From the NCBI RefSeq assembly GCF_007828045.1, contig NZ_VITN01000006.1:62001-126000 (forward strand): a stretch of DNA of 64,000 bases, given 5' to 3'. Shown here piece by piece: positions 1-8,333 of this stretch (the first letter of the stretch is position 1; each line of letters begins with the position of its first letter). A program made the translations under genes and the position numbers. Source of the stretch: Nitrospirillum amazonense. Its GTDB lineage: Bacteria > Pseudomonadota > Alphaproteobacteria > Azospirillales > Azospirillaceae. The notes beneath the pieces were generated by a model. It was not told the DNA's origin. It worked only from the letters and a program-made list of their open reading frames with translations, and did no database searches.

Positions 1-2
1 CC

Positions 3-587
3 ATGGACGACACCACGCCGTTTACTGACGTGTCCCTAACCGACGTGGCCACGGTCAAGGCTTGGTTCAGCCCGCCCTTGACCAGCACGGCGGACGATGC
101 CCTGTTGACGCGGTTGATCCAGGCGGAAAGCGGCTTCATCCGCGCCTGGCTGGGGCGTGACCCATCGTTGGCCACCTATACCCAAACCCTGGACGGCAGC
201 GGCAACGCCGTGCTGCCGCTGCCCCATTACCCCGTGACCGGGGTAATGGCGGTGGCGGTGGATGGGGTGCCGGTCCCGGCCCAGCCGGCGGGCCAGCCCC
301 TGGCCTACGGCTATGCCTATGACGACACCGGCCTGGTGCTGACCGGTGGCATCTTCCCCCGGGGGCGCCGGCGGGTCGTCGTTACCTGGACGGCCGGCTA
401 CGATCCCCTGCCGGCCATCCTGCAACAGGCCTGCGTGGAACTGGTGGCCCTGCGCTATCGCGAACGCGACCGGGTCGGCCTGGTCTCCAAGGCCCACGGC
501 GGGGAAACCACCAGCTACCTGCAAAAGGAAATGCCGGACAGCCTGGTGGCCGCCTTGACCCCCTACCGCCGCGTGGTGCCGCTGTGA
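3..587 (+). CDS. Phage head-tail connector (gp6/phiE125 gp8-like)
   Basis: The 194-residue protein resembles phage head-tail connector proteins that ring the portal and join head to tail. It has an N-terminal helical part opening with a DVATVKAWF segment, an acidic loop, a central beta-rich part, and the typical C-terminal helices around QQACVELVALRYRERDR. Its place before an HK97 gp10-like and a DUF3168 protein supports this. The ATG sits two bases from the window edge, so an upstream start cannot be excluded. Its stop overlaps the GTG start of the next gene. Confidence 0.78.
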   Translation: MDDTTPFTDVSLTDVATVKAWFSPPLTSTADDALLTRLIQAESGFIRAWLGRDPSLATYTQTLDGSGNAVLPLPHYPVTGVMAVAVDGVPVPAQPAGQPLAYGYAYDDTGLVLTGGIFPRGRRRVVVTWTAGYDPLPAILQQACVELVALRYRERDRVGLVSKAHGGETTSYLQKEMPDSLVAALTPYRRVVPL

Positions 588-1093
588 GCGGCGGACTTGT
601 TGACGCCGGTGGGCTGGAGCGGCTGCGGGACCGCTTGGCCGGCCTGCCCGCAGTGATCGCGGCTACCCTGGCGGACGGTATGCGGGTCCAGGCGCAAGCG
701 CTGGCCGCCGCCGCGGGTGCCCGCTTGGATGGCCAGGTGAAGGGGGGGACCGGCACACTCAGCCGGGCCCTCATTCCCACGCTGACGGTCAACGGCCTGG
801 CGGCGACGGCGGGCGTGACAGTGGACGAGGCCTCGCCCGCCGCCGCTTACGCCGCCTTCCAGGAATATGGCTTTCACGGCACGGAATCCGTGCGCGCCCA
901 CCTGCGGACCATCACCCAGGCCTTCGGCCGGTCCATCGCCCCGGTCAGCGTCCCGGTCCACGCCTACGACCGCCGGGTGGACTATGACGGCCATCCCTTC
1001 CTGGCGCCGACCCTAGCGGATCACACGGACAGCATGCGTGCCGCCGTGGCCGATGCCATCAGCGCGGCCGTCACCAATCAGCTCAGTTCTTGA
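584..1093 (+). CDS. HK97 gp10-like head-tail joining / minor tail protein
   Basis: The 169-residue protein starts with GTG overlapping the previous stop codon, which indicates translational coupling. The first half is a long amphipathic helix rich in Ala and Arg. The C-terminal part ends with the pattern HPFLAPTLADHTDSM, typical of HK97 gp10 proteins, where a conserved PFL/RPAL segment precedes the last helix. Such proteins sit at the neck between connector and tail tube. The assignment rests on the C-terminal pattern plus position, so the exact family is only probable. Confidence 0.6.
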   Translation: MSGGLVDAGGLERLRDRLAGLPAVIAATLADGMRVQAQALAAAAGARLDGQVKGGTGTLSRALIPTLTVNGLAATAGVTVDEASPAAAYAAFQEYGFHGTESVRAHLRTITQAFGRSIAPVSVPVHAYDRRVDYDGHPFLAPTLADHTDSMRAAVADAISAAVTNQLSS

Positions 1094-1107
1094 AACCAGG
1101 ATCCATC

Positions 1108-1530
1108 ATGGCCCGTGAGGATATCCACGCCGCCCTGTTCGCCCGGCTGACGGCGGCGGCCCCTTTCGCCACCGCCAGCCGCCGCGTACGGCTGTGGAAC
1201 GACCTGTCACCGGCGCAGCAGCCGGCCCTGTTCCTGATGAGCCGGGGGGAGGAGGTGACGCGCCGCGACACCCTGCCCGCCCACCGCGTGCTGCGGGTGG
1301 ACATCCTGCTCTACGCCCAGGCGCCGGATGACGAGACCGCCGGCGCCGTGGTGTTGAACCCCCTGTTGGACGCGGTGGAGGCGGCCCTGCGCCCGCCGCC
1401 CGGCCAGGATAAGCAGACCCTGGGCGGGTTGGTCCACGACTGCTGGATTGAAGGGCAGGTGACCACGGACGAGGGGGCCCTGGGTTCCCAGGCGGTGGCC
1501 ATCGTGCCGCTGCACCTGCTTATTCCCTAA
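1108..1530 (+). CDS. DUF3168 tail completion / neck protein
   Basis: The protein is about 140 residues long. It begins with MAREDIHAALFARL, and its middle contains a segment of the type LFLMSRGEEV, like DUF3168 proteins (GTA g8 type, tail terminator). In those phages the protein caps the tail tube and joins it to the neck. I chose ATG 1108, with an AGG-containing ribosome site just upstream, over an in-frame TTG at 1090 that abuts the previous stop. It lies in the expected slot between gp10-like and tail tube genes. Confidence 0.72.
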   Translation: MAREDIHAALFARLTAAAPFATASRRVRLWNDLSPAQQPALFLMSRGEEVTRRDTLPAHRVLRVDILLYAQAPDDETAGAVVLNPLLDAVEAALRPPPGQDKQTLGGLVHDCWIEGQVTTDEGALGSQAVAIVPLHLLIP

Positions 1531-1551
1531 TCGTTATCAAGGATGCTTGCC

Positions 1552-1773
1552 ATGACCGATGCCGATGCGCCGGCCGATACGGCCGCCGCCGCTGAACCCT
1601 TGCCCGTTTCCGCGCCGGTCCCCTGTAACTGGCCGGAACGGCTGGAGCGGGCGGTGGCCGCCTGGCTGGCGGAGGAAATCCACAACTCGCCCGTGGCGCG
1701 GGTGACCGACGCCTACAACCACCTTGTCACCACCCTGGACGGGCTGAAGGCCCGCATCCTGCAGGAGATCTGA
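1552..1773 (+). CDS. Small phage protein of unknown function
   Basis: This is a 73-residue acidic protein with an Ala/Pro-rich N-terminus followed by two predicted helices (WPERLERAVAAWLAEEI and NHLVTTLDGLKARIL). AAGGA at 1539-1543 gives good spacing to ATG 1552; an in-frame ATG at 1543 overlaps that site and is less likely. It sits between the neck and tail tube genes with tight spacing, so it is probably a structural or assembly accessory. I do not recognise the family. Confidence 0.55.
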   Translation: MTDADAPADTAAAAEPLPVSAPVPCNWPERLERAVAAWLAEEIHNSPVARVTDAYNHLVTTLDGLKARILQEI

Positions 1774-1777
1774 TCCC

Positions 1778-2515
1778 ATGCCCCAATATTCCTTCGGTGC
1801 CGGCTCCCTGTTCGGCACGCCCGTCGGCGTGGCCAACGCGACCCCTGTCCAGTTCGGCACCCTGCAGTCCGTCTCCGTGGATATCGATTTCACGCTCAAG
1901 GAGCTGTACGGCCAGAACCAGTTCCCGGTGTCCGTCGCCCGGGGCCAGGCCAAGATCCAGGGCAAGGCCAAGACCGGCCAGATCCAGGGCGCCCTGTTCA
2001 ACAACCTGTTCTTCGGCGGCAGCCAGTCCACGGGACAGCAGCTCGTGGCCCTGAACGAGGCGGCCAGCGTGCCGGCCACCAACCCCTACACCGTCACGGT
2101 GGCCAACAGCACCGGCTTCCAGGCTGACCAGGGCGTGGTGTTCGCCGCCACCGGCGTGCCGCTGGCGAAGGTCGCCAGCGCACCCGCCACTGGGCAGTAC
2201 AGCCAGTCGGGTGGCACCTACACCTTCGCCGCCGCCGACACTGGCGTTGGCCTGCTGATCAGCTACAGCTACACCAGCGCCACCGGTGGCACCGTCACCA
2301 CCATTTCCAACCAGCTGCAGGGGGTGGCGCCCACCTTCTCCTGCGTGCTGACCACGCCTTTCGGTGGCCAGAACTTCGTGCTCAGCCTGAACGCCTGCAC
2401 CTCCAGCAAGCTGCAACTGGCGACCAAGCAGGGCGATTACATGCAGCCGGAACTGGACTTCATGGCTTTCGCTGATGCCTCCGGCACGGTGGGCAAGCTC
2501 AGCGTGCAGGGCTAA
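1778..2515 (+). CDS. Major tail tube protein
   Basis: The 245-residue protein is Gly/Ser/Thr/Gln-rich and beta-rich. It has an N-terminal tube-like segment (FGTLQSVSVDIDFTLKELYG), a middle insertion (about residues 90-170) that could be a small Ig-like surface domain, and a final segment (QPELDFMAFADASGTVGKL). The position directly before the chaperone and tape measure is the canonical place of the tail tube gene in siphoviruses. It is expected to polymerise around the tape measure protein. No signal peptide or membrane segment is seen. Confidence 0.72.
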   Translation: MPQYSFGAGSLFGTPVGVANATPVQFGTLQSVSVDIDFTLKELYGQNQFPVSVARGQAKIQGKAKTGQIQGALFNNLFFGGSQSTGQQLVALNEAASVPATNPYTVTVANSTGFQADQGVVFAATGVPLAKVASAPATGQYSQSGGTYTFAAADTGVGLLISYSYTSATGGTVTTISNQLQGVAPTFSCVLTTPFGGQNFVLSLNACTSSKLQLATKQGDYMQPELDFMAFADASGTVGKLSVQG

Positions 2516-2519
2516 GGCC

Positions 2520-2846
2520 ATGGGCGCCAATGTGGTGATCGGCGGCACGGACTATCCCGTGCCGCCCATGAACTTTGCCGCCCTGAAGGCCGCTTGGGCT
2601 GACATCAAGGGCTTGCCGATGCTGACCGATCCGGTGGACCAGGCGTCCGCCGGCATCCGCATCGTGGCGGCCGCCCTGAAAAGCACCGCGCCCGACCTGA
2701 CGGCCGAGGCCATTGAGCAGAAACTGGCCGCCACCGAGTTCCCCGCCCTGGTCTCGGCTGTAGTGGGCATCCTGCGCGAGTCGGGGCTGATCCCGACGGG
2801 GGAGCCGATACCGCAGGCGGGATCGTCGATGACATCGACGACCTGA
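2520..2846 (+). CDS. Tail assembly chaperone, upstream frame
   Basis: The 108-residue protein starts at ATG 2520 right after the tail tube stop. It begins MGANVVIGGTDYPVPPMNF and is helical after that. It occupies the slot of lambda gpG or GTA g10, which coat the tape measure during tail assembly. The last 15 residues (EPIPQAGSSMTSTT end) look like out-of-frame translation: the -1 frame from about 2801 gives a far more protein-like continuation that joins the next reading frame. The short form may be the main product and a frameshifted form the minor one. Confidence 0.62.
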   Translation: MGANVVIGGTDYPVPPMNFAALKAAWADIKGLPMLTDPVDQASAGIRIVAAALKSTAPDLTAEAIEQKLAATEFPALVSAVVGILRESGLIPTGEPIPQAGSSMTSTT

Positions 2847-2857
2847 CTGCGGAGCTG

Positions 2858-3067
2858 GTGGCGTCAGGCTGTGGCGCCTGGGACGAGGTGGAGCGGCAGT
2901 TCACCCTGCCGCGCTACCAGGCGCTGTGGCGCTATTGGCGCCACCATCCGCCCGTTCACCTGATGGTGGCGGCCTATCTGGGCATCAAGCCGGAGGGGCC
3001 GCCGCCGGTTGACGAGGTTGGGTTGGCAGACTTGCTGGCGATGTTTGGCGATGAGAATATCGGCTGA
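2858..3067 (+). CDS. Tail assembly chaperone, downstream frame (possible -1 frameshift extension)
   Basis: The frame encodes a Trp-rich helical segment (WDEVERQFTLPRYQALWRYW, then HHPPVHLMVAAYLG) typical of the T part of gpG/gpGT chaperones or of GTA g10.1. The only in-frame start is GTG 2858, with GGAG only three bases upstream. Coding-like sequence (acidic, DDIDDLTAEL) continues upstream in the same frame to a GGGGG run at 2798-2802 inside the previous gene. Either a -1 ribosomal frameshift makes a fusion of about 180 residues, or the frame is read separately from GTG. Confidence 0.55.
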   Translation: MASGCGAWDEVERQFTLPRYQALWRYWRHHPPVHLMVAAYLGIKPEGPPPVDEVGLADLLAMFGDENIG

Positions 3068-3141
3068 AAGTTGCATAATTCTGTTGCTATTTTGTTCGAT
3101 CAAGAGAATGCTCGATGAGCAACAAAGCCAGGAAGGGTAAC

Positions 3142-3651
3142 ATGCGTCCACATTCTTTAATGCAGATGAGCGCCATGGCCATCGCGCTGCTGCTTGCCCT
3201 CGGGAATATGACTGCCAGCGCCGCCGATCTGGCTAGCGCTGTGCAAAAGTCCATGGTGGTAGGGGCGTTACCCTTGCTGAAATGTATGGAAAAGAAAGGA
3301 ACCGCGGCTCTATGGCCTTGCATCGCTTCGGCGAGATTGGATCAGGCCCAGCAACCTGCGAACTTTCTTAAATCAAAAGAAACCCTAGTGGTCATGGTCG
3401 GTACCTCTCATGACTTGGGATTCTACATCACTGATATTTATATCGTGAACGAAAACTTCAAATGCATGTCGGCTATAAAGTCAGGCGCGAAGCTGCACCC
3501 TGCGTGCGCTCGCGACGAAATGAAGGGGGAGCTTGAGCTTATTTCCGGAGCGATGGAGATGATTGATATGGATGAGAGCCAACTGGTGAGCTTGCTTGGC
3601 ATCAAGGAACCGATCGTCTCGGAAATGAAGGCCGCCTATGGCGTCAAATAA
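3142..3651 (+). CDS. Exported cysteine-containing prophage cargo protein, unknown function
   Basis: The 169-residue protein has a classical signal peptide: a basic start, a hydrophobic core (MAIALLLALG), then TASAA before the mature ADLASA. ATG 3142 is preceded by a strong AGGAAGGG site; an in-frame ATG at 3115 lacks one. Four cysteines (C48, C60, C108, C122) suggest two disulfides in the periplasm. The segment C48-x11-C60-I-A-S resembles a motif in the two lipoproteins at 6574-8166. The gene is visibly AT-richer than its neighbours and splits the normally adjacent chaperone and tape measure genes, as expected of a phage 'moron' gene. No known family is recognised. Confidence 0.7.
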   Translation: MRPHSLMQMSAMAIALLLALGNMTASAADLASAVQKSMVVGALPLLKCMEKKGTAALWPCIASARLDQAQQPANFLKSKETLVVMVGTSHDLGFYITDIYIVNENFKCMSAIKSGAKLHPACARDEMKGELELISGAMEMIDMDESQLVSLLGIKEPIVSEMKAAYGVK

Positions 3652-3654
3652 TAG

Positions 3655-3670
3655 TGGATATTATTATCCA
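3655..3670. repeat. Short inverted repeat after the cargo gene
   Basis: TGGATA, a four-base TTAT loop, then TATCCA lies just after the stop codon of the cargo gene, in an AT-rich 120-bp stretch before the tape measure gene. It could form a weak hairpin. No T-run follows, so a terminator role is uncertain. Confidence 0.35.
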
Positions 3671-3772
3671 TAAACAGTGTAGATACGTAATTTAAACGGC
3701 CTCTACTTCGGCGTTTGGATGTCGATCCGGGTATTCAGGACCCGGAGGGGGCGCGCGTTCTTGGAGGGTGTC

Positions 3773-6523
3773 ATGACCAGTGGTCCAACCATCAGCGTGA
3801 CGGCGGACGGCAGTGAGGCGGTACGCACTCTCAAAGATGTCGCGGACAGTGCCCAAAAGGCTGGCGACGCTCATGGTGCGCTTGGCGGAAAGCTGAAGGA
3901 GTCCGCCGATGCTTTTGGGAAGCTAGGCGACGCCGCCATTAAGATGGGGACCGCTGTCAATCAAGGCGCTGACCCCCTGATGACCCTTATCGACCAAGTG
4001 CCCACGATTGTGGGAGCCCTATCCGGGTTCTCGCCGGTTGGCATGGCGGTCGGGGGCGCCCTGACCGTTATCGGGACGGAAGCCTATGCAGCATTTGCCA
4101 AGATGCGCGCGTTTGATGAGCAGGTTCGGGTTACGTCAGGACACCTTGCTGTCCTGGGGCAGGGGGCACGGGCGGCACCCGAGGCCATTCGTTCCATGGC
4201 GGATGGCATTGTCCACAGCTTGGGCGGCACCAAGGAGCAGGCGGTCGGGCTGATTGACGCCATCGCCAGCGCCATGCCGACGGCGTCGGCCGAAGTGCAG
4301 AAACAGGCGCATGAAATTTCCATGGCGCTGGCTTCCATGGGGAAAGTCACCGACCCGAAAGCAACCGCTGAAATTGGCAAGGCCGTGGCCCAGGCGATGA
4401 CGGGCGATATTGCCGCGATAAGGGCCTTGAACCAAGAATATCATCTCCTTGATGCCGATCAACTGGACGCATTAGCGAAAGATGAGCATGACGTTGATCG
4501 CAAAAAGGCGGCGATTGTCATCCTAGAGGCCTTGATCACTCGAACCAATGACTACACCAAGGCCAAAATCGCGGAGAATGAGGCGGCTCGCCTACCTGGT
4601 GCCGGCAGCAAATACGCCAGGAATGCCCAGCTTGGCGAAAACAATGCCAAGTTCCAGGAAGCACATCGGAAAACCGAAGAGGCCGTAAGGAACGTCAAGC
4701 TGCCCGATAGCGCGGCAATTGACGAACGCGACCGCCAAGTGGCCCTAGTTGCCAACACGCAGGAGGCCCTGCAGAAGCGCAATGCCATTGTCGACCAGAC
4801 AGGTCGGGCAATGGTGCAGTCCGAGGTGGACACCTGGAAGGACCTGATCGCCGCTCAAAACTTACAAGGCGGTGCGCTGAAGGCGGCCCAGGAACATTTG
4901 GCTGATGCGCAAACTCAGTTGGCTCGCGAAACCTCCGCGGATTTATTGGCGCAACTCCGGTCCCGGCTGGCGGCGCAACAAGCCTTGGCAGGAACTGACA
5001 GGGGCGCCACGCTGCAGGGAGAGGTGGCCGGATACCAGGCATTATTGAAGAACCAACAGCTCATCGGTCGCGAGCGGGAGGCCGTTGAGCGCGAATTGGC
5101 GATAGCCGAGGCGGGTTTGGCCCGGCAGACGGTTGCGGACCATGTGACGGGGATCAAGGATCAGGTGGCTGCCACCCGAGAAGGCAGCAAGGAACGGGAA
5201 GAGGCCCTTGCCGGGGAATTGGCCTACGTCAAAGCAAACTATGGTGCGCGGTCAGCCGAAGCGCGACGGGTTGAGCAGGAGATCACGGCCGCCCAGAAGG
5301 CGACCCTGGACGCCGAGGTGGCGCACCTGCGCGAAGACCTAGGGGCCAATCTTCAGAGCATGAAGGTTCGCGACGATGTCCTTGCCCAGATCTCGGAGAA
5401 ACAACGAGCGCGCTACGGCAGCGATTCCTCGGCTTTGAGGAAGGCTCAGGAGACTGACCTGACCACGGTGCGCAAGTACCTCGATGACAAGGCTAAGGAG
5501 GATATCGACCAAAGCAACGAGGACTGGCAGCGGTACGCGAAGGACCAGGAGCAGAAACGCCAGCTTCAGAACATGTCCTTGGCGGAAGTCGCCAGCGCCA
5601 AGCGGGCCGAGGTCAAGGCGCAGAATGACGCGACGGTGAAGATTCTTGAAGGATACAAGCAGCAGGCACTCGCCGCGGCCGCCGCATCCAAAGAGGAAGC
5701 CCGCGTTGCGAAGGACTACGACGATAAAATAGACAAGATCAAACGTGCTGCTGAACAGCAAGACCGGGAGATCGTCCATCAACTGGAGCGTGACAAGCAG
5801 AAGGAATACCAGCAGACGGTCAGCGGTATCACCAAATCCATGGGCACCATGGTCCAGGGGTTGGTTACCGGCACCAAGACGGTGCGCCAGGCGGTCGGCG
5901 ACATGGCGAAATCCGCATTGTCGGAGCTGGTGGGCATGGCCGAGAAGCAGGCCAGCACCTGGATAGAGAGCAACCTGCTCAAGCAAGACTCCGACCAGGA
6001 CACGGCCACCAAGGCCATGGCGCAGTCGGTGGAGACGGCGACCGCCCAGATCAACGATGCGGCCGCCACAGGTGCCGCCAATGCCTATGCTTCCGCCAGT
6101 GCCGGGCCTGAGTGGTGGATAGCGCCAGCCATTTCCGCCGCTGTGCAACTGGCGATCTCCGGCCTGACCAGCAGCCTGTCCAGCGCCGCCGGAGGCTGGG
6201 GGCGGGTGCCGGCGGACGGTATGCTGACGGAGTTGCATAAGGACGAGATGGTATTGCCGGCCAGCATCGCCTCGCCCCTGCGGTCCGCGCTGGCGGCCCA
6301 GACAGTGCCTAGCCTGGCCGTACCGGCCTATGCCGCCGCCAACCTGAATTTGCCCGGCGGCGGGGCGGCCAACACGAATGGCGTTTCCGGCATCGGGGGC
6401 GGTGCCAACGTGACCTTCACCGTCCAGGCCATGGACAGCCGCGACGTGGCCAGCTTCTTCAACCGCCATGGCGACAAGCTGGTATCGGCCCTGCGCGGCC
6501 AGAAGCGGAACTTTTCCTTCTAG
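3773..6523 (+). CDS. Phage tail tape measure protein
   Basis: The 916-residue protein sets tail length and is threaded through the tail tube. Its N-terminus has VTADGSEAVRTLKDV, as in lambda-family tape measures. A hydrophobic stretch (about residues 60-110) is followed by roughly 400 residues of charged coiled coil rich in Ala, Gln, Glu, Arg and Lys. The C-terminus has a lambda gpH-like part (GTKTVRQAVGDMAKSALSEL) and a Gly/Ala-rich end. ATG 3773 is chosen because GGAGGG lies at 3763-3768; an in-frame TTG at 3719 has no comparable site. Confidence 0.9.
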   Translation: MTSGPTISVTADGSEAVRTLKDVADSAQKAGDAHGALGGKLKESADAFGKLGDAAIKMGTAVNQGADPLMTLIDQVPTIVGALSGFSPVGMAVGGALTVIGTEAYAAFAKMRAFDEQVRVTSGHLAVLGQGARAAPEAIRSMADGIVHSLGGTKEQAVGLIDAIASAMPTASAEVQKQAHEISMALASMGKVTDPKATAEIGKAVAQAMTGDIAAIRALNQEYHLLDADQLDALAKDEHDVDRKKAAIVILEALITRTNDYTKAKIAENEAARLPGAGSKYARNAQLGENNAKFQEAHRKTEEAVRNVKLPDSAAIDERDRQVALVANTQEALQKRNAIVDQTGRAMVQSEVDTWKDLIAAQNLQGGALKAAQEHLADAQTQLARETSADLLAQLRSRLAAQQALAGTDRGATLQGEVAGYQALLKNQQLIGREREAVERELAIAEAGLARQTVADHVTGIKDQVAATREGSKEREEALAGELAYVKANYGARSAEARRVEQEITAAQKATLDAEVAHLREDLGANLQSMKVRDDVLAQISEKQRARYGSDSSALRKAQETDLTTVRKYLDDKAKEDIDQSNEDWQRYAKDQEQKRQLQNMSLAEVASAKRAEVKAQNDATVKILEGYKQQALAAAAASKEEARVAKDYDDKIDKIKRAAEQQDREIVHQLERDKQKEYQQTVSGITKSMGTMVQGLVTGTKTVRQAVGDMAKSALSELVGMAEKQASTWIESNLLKQDSDQDTATKAMAQSVETATAQINDAAATGAANAYASASAGPEWWIAPAISAAVQLAISGLTSSLSSAAGGWGRVPADGMLTELHKDEMVLPASIASPLRSALAAQTVPSLAVPAYAAANLNLPGGGAANTNGVSGIGGGANVTFTVQAMDSRDVASFFNRHGDKLVSALRGQKRNFSF

Positions 6524-6573
6524 TGGACGGGCCCGGGCCTTTGCCGGCGGCATCATGGAGAGGAGCCAATAAA

Positions 6574-7464
6574 GTGCAGTATAGGATGGCGGTGGTGGGA
6601 TTGAGCTTGGCGTTGGCAGGGTGCGGTTCGCCGCCCCCTCCACCACCGTTCACGTTCCCCCCTCCGCCTCGGGCGGACGCAGTTGTCTCTATCGCACCCC
6701 CGCGCCAAGCTCCGACCGGATTACAGCTGCGGGATGCGCAGACGGCCTATGGGGAGCCTGAGGAGATCAAGCCCCAGGACGCCCAGTTGTTGGAGGTTCG
6801 ACGTCATCAAGGACTGATCCAATCGGGCCAAGAGACGATGGCCTGCATGAATGTGCCAGCGGCCCGTTGTCTGGCGAGTTTGGCGACGATTGCGCGTGTC
6901 CGAATGTTTCCCCGCCCCGAGCAAACCCTGTTCGGGGATACGCCGCCTGACCTTACGGGACGGCCGGGCTTGGCGGCGTCGATTGAACTGGATGTTCTCA
7001 CGAATGGTTCTTCCACGCACAAGGGGCCTGCCAAGGGCACAAATTATGGCGTTTCGCTTATTGTCGATGAAGGGACGGAGCGGAATGTTCAAAGTATACG
7101 AATCACAATGGTTGATGCTCAGGTGATGTTGTTTGGGGCAAGGACCGAAGAGGAATTCGACCGCTACCAGATTTATGATCTTTTCCGGCTCATTTTTGCG
7201 CGCACCTGTCCTGGCCTTGATCGGAAAAAGCTTTACGAGTTTCTGTATCTGGATGTGTTTGATTCCTACAATGTGGGTGCCAGCGCCAGTCGCCCCACCG
7301 CAAATCATGTCCCGGGGGGATTTTGTGGATACGCTGTGTACAAAGAGGTGGAAGTGCGCAAAATAAAATTAAATAGACAGGAGAGATATTGGGCCGAGAA
7401 ACACTGGCGCCCACTTTCTGAAATTAGCGAATATATAGTGGTAAAGCAGTTGGGGAATAAATAA
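6574..7464 (+). CDS. Prophage-borne lipoprotein, paralogue of the next gene
   Basis: The 296-residue protein starts at GTG 6574 behind AGGAG at 6561-6565. A short signal peptide ends in the lipobox LAGC (Cys17), followed by a proline-rich linker. The mature part contains C91-MNVPAAR-C99-LAS and QTLFGDTPPDL, both of which recur in the downstream gene (CINLPAVQCIAS and QSLLGDDP). The C-terminal half is aromatic and charged. It is predicted to be lipid-anchored in the cell envelope. It lies between tape measure and distal-tail genes and is AT-richer towards its 3' end. Lysogenic conversion or superinfection exclusion is only a hypothesis. Confidence 0.72.
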   Translation: MQYRMAVVGLSLALAGCGSPPPPPPFTFPPPPRADAVVSIAPPRQAPTGLQLRDAQTAYGEPEEIKPQDAQLLEVRRHQGLIQSGQETMACMNVPAARCLASLATIARVRMFPRPEQTLFGDTPPDLTGRPGLAASIELDVLTNGSSTHKGPAKGTNYGVSLIVDEGTERNVQSIRITMVDAQVMLFGARTEEEFDRYQIYDLFRLIFARTCPGLDRKKLYEFLYLDVFDSYNVGASASRPTANHVPGGFCGYAVYKEVEVRKIKLNRQERYWAEKHWRPLSEISEYIVVKQLGNK

Positions 7465-8166
7465 ATGATAAATAAAGAAATCATCATGATGGGTTTGGTG
7501 ATTTTTATCGCAGCATGCGCGCCGGCTTGGTCGAGGCAAGCGTCCGCCGCCATTGCACCCTCCGGTTCCGGAGATGTTTCCCCTGAATCGTTCCTGACCA
7601 GGGATCCGCAGAGGCTCGCTCTGCTCCGGCATCAAGACGCGATACGCAGTGGCAGGGAACGGCCGGGCTGTATCAATTTGCCAGCTGTCCAATGCATAGC
7701 CAGTCTTGGCATGACGATGTTCACAGATCTTACGTTCACACGGTCGCAAGGCCAATCACTTTTAGGTGATGATCCTGTGGCCCCTGGTGCCAGAATAAGA
7801 CCAAAGACCATAATTTACGTGAACGCATCTGTGAACGACAAGCCATATTTGGATATTTTTGGCGTTACGTTAACTACTGATGATTCGGAATATCGTTACG
7901 TCGATAGCATCAGTATTGATCTCAGAGATCTTGCAATTTTACTGGAGCATGTAAAATCTCCTGATGAAATTAGAATTTTTAGATTGTACAGGATATTTTA
8001 CCCCATTCTGACAACCGCGTGTCCAAATTTGTCGGAGAATTATTTAAACGATTTTATATACAACAAGATCATTAAGAATTATACTAATTACGGATATTTT
8101 CAAAAAATATGTGGCGTAAACGTTAAATACGAAGAAAAGAAATTTATAATAACGGAGGATTATTGA
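7465..8166 (+). CDS. Prophage-borne lipoprotein, second paralogue
   Basis: The 233-residue protein begins immediately after the preceding stop codon. It has a signal peptide with lipobox IAAC (Cys18). The regions RHQDAIRSGRERPGC and CINLPAVQCIASLG align with RHQGLIQSGQETMAC and CMNVPAARCLASLA of the upstream lipoprotein, and C69 and C77 keep the same spacing, so the pair arose by tandem duplication. The second half is strikingly AT-rich (Ile, Asn, Lys, Tyr), unlike this genome, which indicates recent transfer. No known family is recognised. Confidence 0.7.
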   Translation: MINKEIIMMGLVIFIAACAPAWSRQASAAIAPSGSGDVSPESFLTRDPQRLALLRHQDAIRSGRERPGCINLPAVQCIASLGMTMFTDLTFTRSQGQSLLGDDPVAPGARIRPKTIIYVNASVNDKPYLDIFGVTLTTDDSEYRYVDSISIDLRDLAILLEHVKSPDEIRIFRLYRIFYPILTTACPNLSENYLNDFIYNKIIKNYTNYGYFQKICGVNVKYEEKKFIITEDY

Positions 8167-8210
8167 ATAATATATTGTCAATGGCCTATGGAGATTGAAT
8201 ATATTGCCGA

Positions 8211-8240
8211 TATCTATAAATTGAATTTCATTTATAGATA
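8211..8240. repeat. Perfect 10-bp inverted repeat in AT-rich intergenic DNA
   Basis: TATCTATAAA at 8211-8220 and its exact complement TTTATAGATA at 8231-8240 are separated by ten bases. The repeat lies in the AT-rich gap (8167-8333) between the second lipoprotein and the next tail gene. It can form a hairpin, followed by AAAATTGTTCTTT rather than a clean T-run. It may end the cargo transcript or bind a regulator. Confidence 0.5.
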
Positions 8241-8333
8241 AAAATTGTTCTTTAAAACAAAGCGAATCCGCCCTGTTACTAAAATTCAGTTTTGCGGTTG
8301 CTTTCAGGCCAAAATATTGAACGAGGCTGCGTC

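Noticed and set aside
3068-3141. Independent promoter for the secreted cargo protein
   Set aside because: AT-rich sequence with TTGCAT and TATTTT is present, but the spacing between them is about 12 bases, too short for a standard promoter.
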